NCBI GenBank assembly: GCA_009926625.1
Contig: RFON01000006.1
Location: forward strand, 21,608 to 85,607
Direction of reading: 5' to 3'
DNA from: Planctomycetota bacterium
GTDB taxonomy: Bacteria > Planctomycetota > Phycisphaerae > Phycisphaerales > SM1A02
Length of the DNA: 64,000 nt
In this document: piece by piece, positions 34,514-42,405 of the stretch
Position numbering within the stretch: position 1 is the stretch's first letter
Layout of the letters: the number at the start of each line of letters is the position of its first letter
Made by a program: the position numbers and the translations under genes
The notes under the pieces: generated by a model
The model's database searches: none
What the model was told of the DNA's origin: nothing
What the model saw: the letters and a program-made list of their open reading frames with translations, nothing else

Positions 34514-35695
34514 GTGCATCCGCTGCTGCTGCTGCTCATCCTGTTGTCGGCGATTCCCGACACGATGGCCGCGCCTGTGGTGAAGGAACTGCTTGTGGAC
34601 CGCTATGGGGCAACGGCCCCGAGCGCGCAGATCTTCAATGGGATCAACCTGCTTGGTGCTCTCGCTGCCGTGCCGCTCCTGTTGGCGGTGCGCCGGACAT
34701 GGGGATCGCGCGCGGTGCTGATCGCAGCCTCGCTCGTGGATGCCGTGCTGCTTGCCGTGATGGCACTTCCGCTTGGCATCGCATGGACGCTCGCGCTGCG
34801 CTGCCTTGAGGGGGTGACGGATGTCCTGGTGTTCGCGGCATTGTTCGACATCGTGCGCGGCCGATCGGCGGGTCGTCTTGGTGTCGGACTGGGCATCGCC
34901 TCGTCGCCGCTGCTGATCGGCCTCGGCCTCGGGGCAGTGCTTGGTGGAGTCGTGGTGCGCCAAGCGGCGGGTGTTGGTTCGGCGATGTGGCTCTTTGGTG
35001 TCTCGGCGGCGCTGAGTGCCGCGGTCGGCGTCCTGGCTTGGCGTTGGCGGCAGATCGATTCGTATCCGCGTGCCCATGTCCGCGCTTCAGCGGATGCGCC
35101 CTTCAGCGGGTCATCGACCGAGCGCATGTGGCCGCCGCTCGCCATGGCGTTTTCGGATCGAGCCACGGGCGGTCTGCTCACGGGCACATTGCCGATCGCA
35201 CTCGCGCAGGTCCTTGGTTACTCGCCGATGATTCGCGGCTTGTTGGTCGGGCTGCCGCTGCTGTTGATGGCTCTCGGCACGGGTCCAAGTGGATGGCTCT
35301 GCGATTGCATGGGTGCGAAACGCATTCGCGTCGCGGCCGGGTTGTGCTACGCGGCTGCCTTCGCACTCCTGCCGTTCGCGAGCGTCAGCCCGACGGCACT
35401 CGGCCTCGTCATGCTTGTCGTTGGTGTCTCAGCGAGCGGCCTGTTTGCGAGTTCCGTTTCGCTCGCGGCGCTCGCGGGTCCTTCATCGGTCACCCTTGGT
35501 GCATTTCGTGCGGCGGGCGACTTGGGTTTTCTCAGTGGAACGATTCTCTCGGTGCTGCTGCTGACATCACTCGGCGGCAACGAGCCGAACTTCTCCGATT
35601 ACTCGGCTGTACTGATCGTGTTCGCTGCGTTCCACCTGATGACGACGACAGTGACCGCACTCGCCATGTGGAGCGGGCTGCGAACGCAGTCGTGA
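34514..35695 (+). CDS. major facilitator superfamily transporter
   Basis: 393 residues with about 12 hydrophobic helices, for example LLLLLILLSAIPDTMAAPVV at the N-terminus, LLGALAAVPLLLAVRRTWGSR and AVLIVFAAFHLMTTTVTALA at the end. The RTWGSR loop between helices 2 and 3 and the GWLCDCMGAKRIR loop in the second half correspond to the MFS A-like motifs. Substrate unknown. The start is a GTG at 34514 placed 6 bases after a TAGGCT box. It is divergent from scoA, which might hint at a shared carboxylate or ketone-body theme, but that is speculation. Confidence 0.82.
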   Translation: MHPLLLLLILLSAIPDTMAAPVVKELLVDRYGATAPSAQIFNGINLLGALAAVPLLLAVRRTWGSRAVLIAASLVDAVLLAVMALPLGIAWTLALRCLEGVTDVLVFAALFDIVRGRSAGRLGVGLGIASSPLLIGLGLGAVLGGVVVRQAAGVGSAMWLFGVSAALSAAVGVLAWRWRQIDSYPRAHVRASADAPFSGSSTERMWPPLAMAFSDRATGGLLTGTLPIALAQVLGYSPMIRGLLVGLPLLLMALGTGPSGWLCDCMGAKRIRVAAGLCYAAAFALLPFASVSPTALGLVMLVVGVSASGLFASSVSLAALAGPSSVTLGAFRAAGDLGFLSGTILSVLLLTSLGGNEPNFSDYSAVLIVFAAFHLMTTTVTALAMWSGLRTQS

Positions 35696-35714
35696 AACTG
35701 CTGCGCGACAGCGA

Positions 35715-36779
35715 TCAGTTGCGACCGATCGGCGGGACGGCAGCCCACTGCGGCTCTTCCGCCACGAGCGCAAAGCGCAACTTCTCAAGCGCCTTGTTCT
35801 GGATCTGCCGAACGCGTTCCTTCGTGACACCGAGGATGCCGCCGACCTGCTCAAGCGTCAGCTGCGACGAATCCGTCGGTCGATCCAGCCCGTAGCGGTG
35901 GAAGATCACGCTGCGCTCGATCTCCGTGAGGCCCGCGCGATCTTGCGTGATCAACTCGGATACCTCGCGGACTGCATCTGCTTCACGCGCGACGCGCACA
36001 TCACTGACATGATCCGCGCGCTCCAACTCTGGATCGAACTCCACCGGGAAATGCTTGCGGTGTCGCTGGGTTTTGATGCCGAGCCGACTGTAAGCCTTCA
36101 GGATCGCGCGGCATGCATAGGTCGAGAACTTGAAGCCGCGGCTGAAGTCGAACTTGTCCACCGAACGCATCAGCGCCATGTTGCCTTCGCTGATGAGGTC
36201 CCCGAAGTCGAGTTCGGCGGTGCGAACGCGCTTCGCCATCGCGAGCACCAGGGCAAGGTTCGTCTCTGCGATCTGGGTTCGGATCGCTTCGGCGCGTTCG
36301 AACCATCCGAGCAATTCTCGGGCGAGTGATGCCGTCAGCCCCTCCCGCTTGATCCGCCGCTGCACCTTGGCAGCGGAAAATCGCGCAAAGTTGAACTGGG
36401 AGAAGATGACGCGTTCTTGGGCAGCCGTCAGCACCACAGACCGTGGCGCATTGGGCACCTGCGTGCTGCCGCTTCCGAGGCGGTCGCTCAAGAGCGGCTG
36501 ATACCACTTTGTGTCGGGGCAGGGGACTGGTGATGGATCTTCCATGATGCGGCGGTGCGCGTCGGCTCGGCGGAAGTCTGCGCTGTCCACGAAGTCGATG
36601 GGCTCCGCCATCAGGTTTTCCACCGTCGCCCGCTGCGCGTCAGTGAAGTTGCCCTGCAAACGGGTGGTGCCGAACGCAATCCGCTCAGCAGAGCGGCGCA
36701 CCTTGAGCGCGCCTTCTGCGCACGCAGCGTCGCGGGAGCGGGGTGCCTTCGGTCGTGGGGAGGTGCTGGTCTTTGGCAT
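35715..36779 (-). CDS. sigma-70 family RNA polymerase sigma factor (non-ECF)
   Basis: 354 residues. Region 2 is unmistakable: NLALVLAMAKRV, then GDLISEGNMALMRSVDKFDF and SRGFKFSTYACRAI, where the usual WWIRQ reads CRAILKAYSR. Region 4 ends with the helix-turn-helix LTLEQVGGILGVTKERVRQI and NKALEKLR. Region 1.1 is absent, and a long, poorly conserved N-terminal section of about 150 residues comes first. It is an alternative (group 2/3-like) sigma factor. The ATG at 36779 is supported by GGAG (CTGGAGACCCACC before ATG). A CRP-type palindrome lies about 145 bases upstream. Confidence 0.88.
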   Translation of the reverse strand: MPKTSTSPRPKAPRSRDAACAEGALKVRRSAERIAFGTTRLQGNFTDAQRATVENLMAEPIDFVDSADFRRADAHRRIMEDPSPVPCPDTKWYQPLLSDRLGSGSTQVPNAPRSVVLTAAQERVIFSQFNFARFSAAKVQRRIKREGLTASLARELLGWFERAEAIRTQIAETNLALVLAMAKRVRTAELDFGDLISEGNMALMRSVDKFDFSRGFKFSTYACRAILKAYSRLGIKTQRHRKHFPVEFDPELERADHVSDVRVAREADAVREVSELITQDRAGLTEIERSVIFHRYGLDRPTDSSQLTLEQVGGILGVTKERVRQIQNKALEKLRFALVAEEPQWAAVPPIGRN

Positions 36780-37117
36780 GGTGGGTCTCCAGAAGCGGTG
36801 CCGGCAAGCGGCGGAGGGCCGATCAAGGAACGCTGAAAACGCAACGAACGCTGCCCAACAAAAGACGGAGGCGCACAACTCACCCGTCCCTATTGATACG
36901 GCGCTCAATGCTCGAGTGGTTGCCACTTTGTGATTTTTTTCACAAAGTCATCCAGTTGCCCCCACCAACAGCCTGCGAGTCAAGGGATGACGGCGAAGAA
37001 AATCCCATTTTGCGATTGCACCGCCCGCGCCGGTTTGGTTTCGTCAACGAGCCCCCACGCGATGGATGACCCGCCTGACAGTACGCCCCCTCACCATTCA
37101 GTCGCCGTGCGCCGCTG
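36780..37117 (-). promoter_or_regulatory. 338-base gap upstream of the sigma gene
   Basis: No gene of credible composition on either strand. It holds the sigma gene's ribosome site and leader (36780-36890), an AT-rich stretch with TATCAAT at 36898-36892 on the minus strand that could be a -10, and the CRP-like palindrome at 36925-36948. The part next to ndk (36950-37117) shows nothing I can name. Confidence 0.5.
36925..36948. promoter_or_regulatory. CRP/FNR-type operator palindrome
   Basis: ACTTTGTGA, six T, TCACAAAGT: a perfect 9-base inverted repeat whose core TGTGA-N6-TCACA is exactly the CRP consensus half-site arrangement. There is no T-run beyond it on either strand to suggest a terminator. 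It lies 145 bases upstream of the sigma-factor start and 170 bases past the ndk stop, so the sigma gene is the likely target. Confidence 0.6.
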
Positions 37118-37588
37118 TTACTCGGGCTTGCCGCCTGAGTGGTCGTACACCCACTGATCGACCGCGCGAGTGGATTCGAGAATCTCTCCCTGCTTGAAGA
37201 ACAGCCCCAGCTCGCGCGCCGCTGCTTCCGGACCGTCCGACCCATGAACCAGGTTGAACGAGTTGGAAATCCCGAAGTCGCCGCGGATGGTGCCGGCGGC
37301 GGCCTTGGATCCAAAGGTCGCCCCCATCAGGTTGCGGCAGACGCCGATGGCTCCCATGCCACGAAGGGCGAGCACGACAACGGGTTCGCTCGTCATGAAC
37401 CGAACCAACCCAGGGTAGAACGGCTTTGCGGCGTGATCCTTGTAGTGCTCGGCCGCCAGTTCCTGGGAGATGCGCATCAACTTCATGCCGACCACCTGCA
37501 GCCCCTTGTGCTCAAAGCGGGAAGTGATCGCGCCGATCAGTCCACGCTGCACGGCGTCTGGCTTCAGGATGATGAGGGTGGTTTCCAT
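37118..37588 (-). CDS. ndk: nucleoside diphosphate kinase
   Basis: Transfers phosphate between nucleoside tri- and diphosphates by a phosphohistidine intermediate. 156 residues: TLIILKPDAVQRGLIG at 4-19, the active-site NLVHGSDGPEAAARELGLFF with the catalytic His, and MGAT preceding the loop. GDFGISNSFNLVHGSD matches the family. The ATG at 37588 has AAGGA upstream. A TACCAT hexamer at 37662-37667 on the minus strand is a possible -10. The C-terminus is typical in length. Confidence 0.95.
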   Translation of the reverse strand: METTLIILKPDAVQRGLIGAITSRFEHKGLQVVGMKLMRISQELAAEHYKDHAAKPFYPGLVRFMTSEPVVVLALRGMGAIGVCRNLMGATFGSKAAAGTIRGDFGISNSFNLVHGSDGPEAAARELGLFFKQGEILESTRAVDQWVYDHSGGKPE

Positions 37589-37752
37589 GGTGAAGAGGTC
37601 CTTCAAAGTGGGGGAGCGAGTTCCGCGCCGAAGTCGGAATCGACCGCCGCAGAGGGGAGGGATGGTAGCGAGGGGCGTTCATCGCGTGGATTCGCGCATG
37701 AAAGGAATCGACTGCATTTCCGCATGGGTTTTCGCCGATGCTCGGGCATGGC

Positions 37753-37758
37753 TACTAT
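37753..37758 (+). promoter_or_regulatory. possible -10 box of top6B
   Basis: TACTAT, 10 bases before the ATG at 37769; the leader would be only about 3 bases. Slightly looser than the other leaderless candidates. Confidence 0.35.
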
Positions 37759-37768
37759 CGCCGCCGGC

Positions 37769-39595
37769 ATGGATGCCCCACCCAAAAATCGTTCCACGAC
37801 TGCCGAAGCGCGCCGCGGCGCGACGGCGGAGGAGATGGCGCAGAAGCAGCGCGAGATCTCCGTCAGCGAGTTCTTCGCCAAGAATCGCCACCTGCTTGGC
37901 TTCGACAATCCCCGCAAGGCACTCATGACGGCGGTGAAGGAGGCGGTCGACAACGCCCTCGATGCCTGCGAAGAAGCGCACATCCTGCCCGACATCCGTG
38001 TGGAACTGCTGCAGCGGTCCGAGACGCGATTCAAGGTCACCGTGCGCGACAACGGGCCAGGCATCGTCCGCCACCAGATCGAGAACATCTTCGGTCGCCT
38101 GTTGTACGGATCCAAGTTCCATCGGCTGAAGATGAGCCGTGGCCAACAAGGCATCGGCATTTCCGCCGCAGGCATGTACGGACTGATGACGACGGGGCAG
38201 CCCGTGCTGATCATCTCCAAGACCAGCAAGAAGAAGCCTGCGGTGGAGGTGCTGCTGAAGATGGACACTTCGAAGAACCGCGCCGATGTGGTCAGCGAGA
38301 CGGAGCATCCAGAGGACGACGGATTGTTCCCCGAGGGTCACGGGACGCAGGTGAGCATCGAAATGGAAGGGCGGTATCAGGGCGGACGCCAGTCGGTCGA
38401 CGAATACCTCGACCAGACCGCGATCGCGAATCCGCACGCCCGAATCACCTTCGTCAATCCATCCAACGAGACGATCGAGTTCAAGCGCGGCACCAACGAG
38501 CATCCGCCCGAGGCGAAGGAGATCCTCCCGCATCCGAAGGGGATCGAACTCGGGACGCTGATCCAGATGGTGGAACGCACCGAGCGAACGCAACTCGGCT
38601 CGTTCCTGCAAGAGGAATTCTCGCGCGTGTCGCCGAGCGTGGCCAAGGAAATCTGCGAACGCGCGGGCGTGACGAACCGCACATGGATCAAGCAAGTCGG
38701 TCACAAGGAATCCGAGGCGATCTACAAGGCGATCCAGGATGTGCGCATCATGGCGCCACCGACCGACTGCCTAGTGCCCATCGGCACGAAGGCGCTCTTG
38801 TCGGGACTGCTCAAGGGCGTCCGCGCGGAGTTCTTCACGGCATGCACACGGCCCGCCGATGTGTACCGCGGCAATCCGTTCTTGATCGAGGTCGGACTCG
38901 CGTACGGCGGCGAACTGCCGAAGGATGAACTCATCCGCGTCATTCGGTACGCCAACCGAGTTCCACTGCTGTATCAACAGTCCGCCTGTGCGTCGTTCAA
39001 GGCAGTCCTCGAGACTTCATGGCGCAACTACGGGCTCTCGCAGTCGCGTGCGTCGCTGCCCGAGGGCCCGCTGGTGGTCATGGTGCACATGGCGAGCGTG
39101 TGGGTGCCGTTCACGAGCGAGTCGAAGGAGGCGATCGCCGACTACGACGAGATCCGCAAGGAGATGAAGCTTGGCTTGCAAGAGGTGGGGCGAAAGCTCG
39201 GCATCTACATGCGCCGCAAGCAGCGCATGCGGCACGAGGGTGAACGCCGCAGCATTTTCGAACGGTACATCGGTGAGATTGCCCAGTCGACCGAGTCAAT
39301 CACCGGCACCGCGGCGCAGAAGGTGTACGACTCGTTGATGCGTGTGGCCAAGCGCAAGACCGAGGAGGCCGATGCCGTGCTCGACGATGAGGGTCGGCGC
39401 GTGAAGGACGAGGATCCGCTTGGGCGGGATGACTCGGTGGTCATCATGGAGTCGCGCATCGCTGCCCCTGCTGCGGAAGCGGGCGGCGAAGGGGAAGCTG
39501 CGCCTGCGAAGGATGCGAAGGCAACGGGTTCTTTGTTCGGTGACGACCAGGCACAGGCGCCTCGTTCGCGGCGCAAGCGCGGCTCGAGCAACTGA
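37769..39595 (+). CDS. top6B: DNA topoisomerase VI subunit B
   Basis: ATPase subunit of the type IIB topoisomerase. 608 residues. GHKL ATPase motifs: N-box KEAVDNALDACEEA (about 54-67), G1 VRDNGPGIV, G2 SRGQQGIGISAAG, and the GHGTQVSIE strand. An H2TH region (RVSPSVAKEICERAGVTNRTWI) and the transducer with the switch-lysine region follow (NRVPLLYQQSACASFKAV, LVVMVHMASVWVPFTSESKEAI). The end is a 70-residue acidic then basic tail (APAAEAGGEGEAAPAKDA, then RSRRKRGSSN), not part of the archaeal core. The ATG at 37769 gives MDAPPKNR; ATG 37748 is possible. The A subunit follows 17 bases downstream. Confidence 0.93.
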   Translation: MDAPPKNRSTTAEARRGATAEEMAQKQREISVSEFFAKNRHLLGFDNPRKALMTAVKEAVDNALDACEEAHILPDIRVELLQRSETRFKVTVRDNGPGIVRHQIENIFGRLLYGSKFHRLKMSRGQQGIGISAAGMYGLMTTGQPVLIISKTSKKKPAVEVLLKMDTSKNRADVVSETEHPEDDGLFPEGHGTQVSIEMEGRYQGGRQSVDEYLDQTAIANPHARITFVNPSNETIEFKRGTNEHPPEAKEILPHPKGIELGTLIQMVERTERTQLGSFLQEEFSRVSPSVAKEICERAGVTNRTWIKQVGHKESEAIYKAIQDVRIMAPPTDCLVPIGTKALLSGLLKGVRAEFFTACTRPADVYRGNPFLIEVGLAYGGELPKDELIRVIRYANRVPLLYQQSACASFKAVLETSWRNYGLSQSRASLPEGPLVVMVHMASVWVPFTSESKEAIADYDEIRKEMKLGLQEVGRKLGIYMRRKQRMRHEGERRSIFERYIGEIAQSTESITGTAAQKVYDSLMRVAKRKTEEADAVLDDEGRRVKDEDPLGRDDSVVIMESRIAAPAAEAGGEGEAAPAKDAKATGSLFGDDQAQAPRSRRKRGSSN

Positions 39596-39612
39596 AACGC
39601 AACGGAGAACGC

Positions 39613-40782
39613 ATGGCACGGAAGAGCGCATCGGCATCGGGCGGCGGCGGCGGCGAGGCGGGCACACGGCGTGCGGCGGGCGCCCAGGGAAAGGTCCGCG
39701 AGGACACGCTCGACAAGATCGGTTCGCTTGGCAAGGCAGTCGCGAAGACCGCGCTGGCGGAGGACGATCCGTTCGTCCATGTGCCGATGCGCACGATCTC
39801 GAACACCTCGTACAACGAAAAGCGGCGGTTGCTCGAGATGGGCGATGCCACGCTGCGCAGGAATCTCTTCAACACCGCCCAGGCACGGAAGTTCATGCAG
39901 ACCCTGCTGCTGTCCAAGGGATGCAAGGACCTGTTGGAGGCGCAGAAGACGCTCAGCCTTCGTGGCATGTATTACAAGAGTCTTCACACGATCGCCGGCA
40001 CGAAGGAAAAGACCTTCGAGGATCAGGAGGAGTCAGACAACATCCTCGAAGACATCGAGGTCGCACTGACCACACTGCGCGAGAATCTGAATCTCTTCGC
40101 CAAGAAACGCGGCACGATGGTCGGCAACATCACGGTCATCGACAACGGCGACACGATCGACTGCCGCCGGATGGGAACGGGCGGCTACGCCATCCCATCG
40201 ATCTGCGAACCGTCCATCATCCAGTTCGGCAAATGTGAGGCGAAGTTCGTTCTGCATGTCGAAAAGGACACGGTGTGGAGCCGTTTCAACGAGGATCGCT
40301 TCTGGGAAAAGCACAACTGCATCCTGACGGAGGGAAGCGGTCAGCCGCCGCGCGGCGTTCGCCGACTGCTCTACAGACTCAACCACGAACTCGGACTGCC
40401 GATCATCTGCCTGCTCGACTGTGATCCATGGGGTCACTACATCTATTCCGTCATCAAGCAGGGATCGATCAATCTCGCATTCGAGAGCCAGCGCATGGCG
40501 ATCCCTGATGCGCGATACCTCGGCATCCGCGCCGCGGACTACACGCGGTGCGAGCTCTCCGACGATGTCAAGATCGGGCTGAACGACCGCGATATCGAGC
40601 GTGCGAAGCAGATCGCGGAATACCCCTGGTTCGCGGGGAAGAAGCACTGGCAGAAGGAAATCGCATTGATGCTTCGCAATGGGTTCAAGATGGAAGTCGA
40701 GTCGCTCATCACAAAGGACATCTCCTATGTCACGGAGGTCTATGTGCCCGAGCGACTGAAGGCGAAGGACTGGATCGACTGA
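39613..40782 (+). CDS. top6A: DNA topoisomerase VI subunit A (Spo11-like)
   Basis: DNA-cleaving subunit, 389 residues. The winged-helix part holds LSLRGMYYKSLHT with the Tyr pair that contains the nucleophile. The Toprim domain has the metal Glu in KFVLHVEKDTVWSRF and the Asp pair in LLDCDPWGHYIYSVIK. ILTEGSGQPPRGVRRLLYRL and WQKEIALMLRNGFKMEVE also match archaeal Top6A. A Gly/Ser/Ala-rich N-terminal extension of about 35 residues precedes the core. The ATG at 39613 has GGAG (AACGGAGAACGC). Both subunits are intact, so the enzyme should be functional. Confidence 0.93.
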   Translation: MARKSASASGGGGGEAGTRRAAGAQGKVREDTLDKIGSLGKAVAKTALAEDDPFVHVPMRTISNTSYNEKRRLLEMGDATLRRNLFNTAQARKFMQTLLLSKGCKDLLEAQKTLSLRGMYYKSLHTIAGTKEKTFEDQEESDNILEDIEVALTTLRENLNLFAKKRGTMVGNITVIDNGDTIDCRRMGTGGYAIPSICEPSIIQFGKCEAKFVLHVEKDTVWSRFNEDRFWEKHNCILTEGSGQPPRGVRRLLYRLNHELGLPIICLLDCDPWGHYIYSVIKQGSINLAFESQRMAIPDARYLGIRAADYTRCELSDDVKIGLNDRDIERAKQIAEYPWFAGKKHWQKEIALMLRNGFKMEVESLITKDISYVTEVYVPERLKAKDWID

Positions 40783-40789
40783 TTCGGTC

Positions 40790-41671
40790 TCACGCAGCGG
40801 CGGGGGCAACGGGCGCATCGGTGCCTGGCGTCGAGCCCGGCATCGGAATACGGATCTGGAAGTCGCTGCCCTTTCCGACCTCGCTGAAGAGCGTCAGCTT
40901 CCCGCCGTGCTCCTCCACGATGCGGCGCGCGACGGCGAGTCCAAGACCTGATCCGCCCCGCCGAGCCGTCACATAGGGCCTGAAGATCTCTTCATGCCGA
41001 GATGGGTCGATTCCCGGCCCCGTATCGATGATGTGGATCACCGCCTCCGCGGGTTGTCGAGGGTTCGCGGGGGAACGCTCGACCCGCAGGATGAGTTCCT
41101 TGTGCGCACTGGCCGTCGTTGCCTCCATGGCCTGCATCGCATTCAGCATGAGGTTCAGCAGCGCCTGCTTGATGAGGTCTGCGTCCACCGAGACGGTCAC
41201 CGCCTCGTGCGGCAGATCCGTGCGCAGCAGCACGGATGCGGCTTCGGACTGCGGTAGCAGGAAGTCGCGGAGTTCATCCACCAATTCGCGCAGGTCGTGC
41301 GGTTGACGGTCGAGACGGAATCGTCCCGCGTAACGCAGGAAGTCCTCGAGGATTGCGCGGATGCGAGTGGTCTCGCTCGCGAGCATGTTGACCTTTCGGA
41401 TGAGGGGTACAGCGTCGGCTTCAGGGAGGTTCGCATCGTGCACCCCCTCGCGCAGCAGTTGGGCGGTCAGCACGATGCTCGAAAGCGGGTTCTTGATTTC
41501 GTGCGCGAGTCCGCTTGTCATGGCTCCCAGTTCAGCCAAGCGTTCCGCTTCAATCGTTTGTCGCTCCGCGCGGAATGCGCGCTCGATGCGACGACCGACG
41601 AGGGCGTACCAAGCGATGGAGGCCAACAAGAGCCCGAGGCCAACACCAATGATCAGGTCTGCTGATGGCAC
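40790..41671 (-). CDS. sensor histidine kinase (single-helix, NtrB-like core)
   Basis: About 293 residues from the GTG at 41671; a GTG at 41743 is an alternative and neither has a clear ribosome site. One N-terminal membrane helix (LIIGVGLGLLLASIAWYAL), no periplasmic sensor and no HAMP. The H-box is LAHEIKNPLSSIV, the N-box ALLNLMLNAMQAM, G1 IIDTGPGIDP and G2 RGGSGLGLAVARRIVEEHGG. It resembles nitrogen-regulation-type kinases. No response regulator is adjacent. It starts 90 bases after the csp stop and may be cotranscribed with it; it converges on top6A. Confidence 0.8.
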   Translation of the reverse strand: MPSADLIIGVGLGLLLASIAWYALVGRRIERAFRAERQTIEAERLAELGAMTSGLAHEIKNPLSSIVLTAQLLREGVHDANLPEADAVPLIRKVNMLASETTRIRAILEDFLRYAGRFRLDRQPHDLRELVDELRDFLLPQSEAASVLLRTDLPHEAVTVSVDADLIKQALLNLMLNAMQAMEATTASAHKELILRVERSPANPRQPAEAVIHIIDTGPGIDPSRHEEIFRPYVTARRGGSGLGLAVARRIVEEHGGKLTLFSEVGKGSDFQIRIPMPGSTPGTDAPVAPAAA

Positions 41672-41761
41672 AACAGGACAGAAACTGGGGGAGCGCAGAA
41701 CTTGAAGCCAGTGACCTCTGGCACCCTCAGCGGCGGGTGCCACGCGTGGGGCGCATGCAGG

Positions 41762-42016
41762 TCACACTGATGCGGTTGGCGCACGCGCGGTTGCCTTGGC
41801 AGCCGTGGCGGCCCAGCCCTTCGCACCGCACTGCGCGCTGTACTGGACCTTCTCCCCATCGCGCAGGGTGCGAAACCCGTGCTCCTGACTGATGACGCTG
41901 AAGTGGACAAAGATGTCCTGCCCCTGCGGACCCACGATGAAGCCGAACCCCTTGCGGGCGTCAAACCACTTCACCACGCCTTCACAGTTCACGATTTTTT
42001 CAGTGCTGTCTGACAT
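41762..42016 (-). CDS. cold-shock domain protein with C-terminal extension
   Basis: 84 residues. OB-fold with RNP1 ARKGFGFIV and RNP2 DIFVHFSVI, the start GVVKWFD. After about residue 66 a short Ala/Thr/Lys-rich tail is added (GWAATAAKATARAPT). It binds single-stranded RNA or DNA and acts as an RNA chaperone. The ATG at 42016 has a strong GGAGG 6 bases upstream. The 389-base region before it may include a long 5' leader, as is common for cold-shock genes, but no specific cold box was recognised. Confidence 0.9.
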   Translation of the reverse strand: MSDSTEKIVNCEGVVKWFDARKGFGFIVGPQGQDIFVHFSVISQEHGFRTLRDGEKVQYSAQCGAKGWAATAAKATARAPTASV

Positions 42017-42405
42017 GCATTCCTCCACGAACCGGGAACTCCGCGAGAAATGAACAATTCGCTCGCAAATGGAACCCACACGCAACAATAGAGTGGGCTG
42101 GACTCAAGTCGGTTGGATTGTGCACCAAGAATCGGCATTGTGCAACTAGGCAACCACAAGTACTGCGGAACGGTCAATCATTCTGGCTGGTGAACCATGT
42201 CCACTGGCTCACCCACTGGGCACTCACTGGGTCCGTCCTTGCTTGCCGCGGTTGCCGCAGTGCTGCGAGAGAGAGCGTCCGAACTCGTGCTTTGGAAAGA
42301 TGTTGCGGCCTCTCGCTCTGCGTTTGCATAACGAGAGGCCGGATTCAGCGAGATTTCCTTCCTGGTGGAGGGGGTTGACCCTCAGCGAATCGTTGTGTCA
42401 GGCAG
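42017..42405 (-). other. 389-base gap between csp and pnp
   Basis: No credible gene. It contains the csp ribosome site and probable leader, and a strong stem-loop near pnp (next entry). The middle (42120-42260) has short repeated CACTGGG phrases with no clear function. Confidence 0.4.
42306..42341 (-). terminator. stem-loop downstream of pnp
   Basis: CGGCCTCTCG and CGAGAGGCCG pair perfectly over 10 bases with a 16-base loop, 65 bases after the pnp stop. There is no T-run after it on the minus strand, so it may be a stabilising or processing hairpin or a Rho-linked terminator rather than an intrinsic one. Confidence 0.5.

Noticed and set aside
34466..35077. N-terminal extension of scoA to 446 residues
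   Set aside because: Arg/His-rich product antisense to the MFS gene; family similarity begins at 34465.
36925..36948. Palindrome as an intrinsic terminator of ndk
   Set aside because: AT-rich stem, T-run is in the loop not after the stem, and it is 170 bases past the stop.
37139..37768. N-terminal extension of Top6B by 210 residues
   Set aside because: Runs antisense through ndk; the GHKL domain starts just after 37769.
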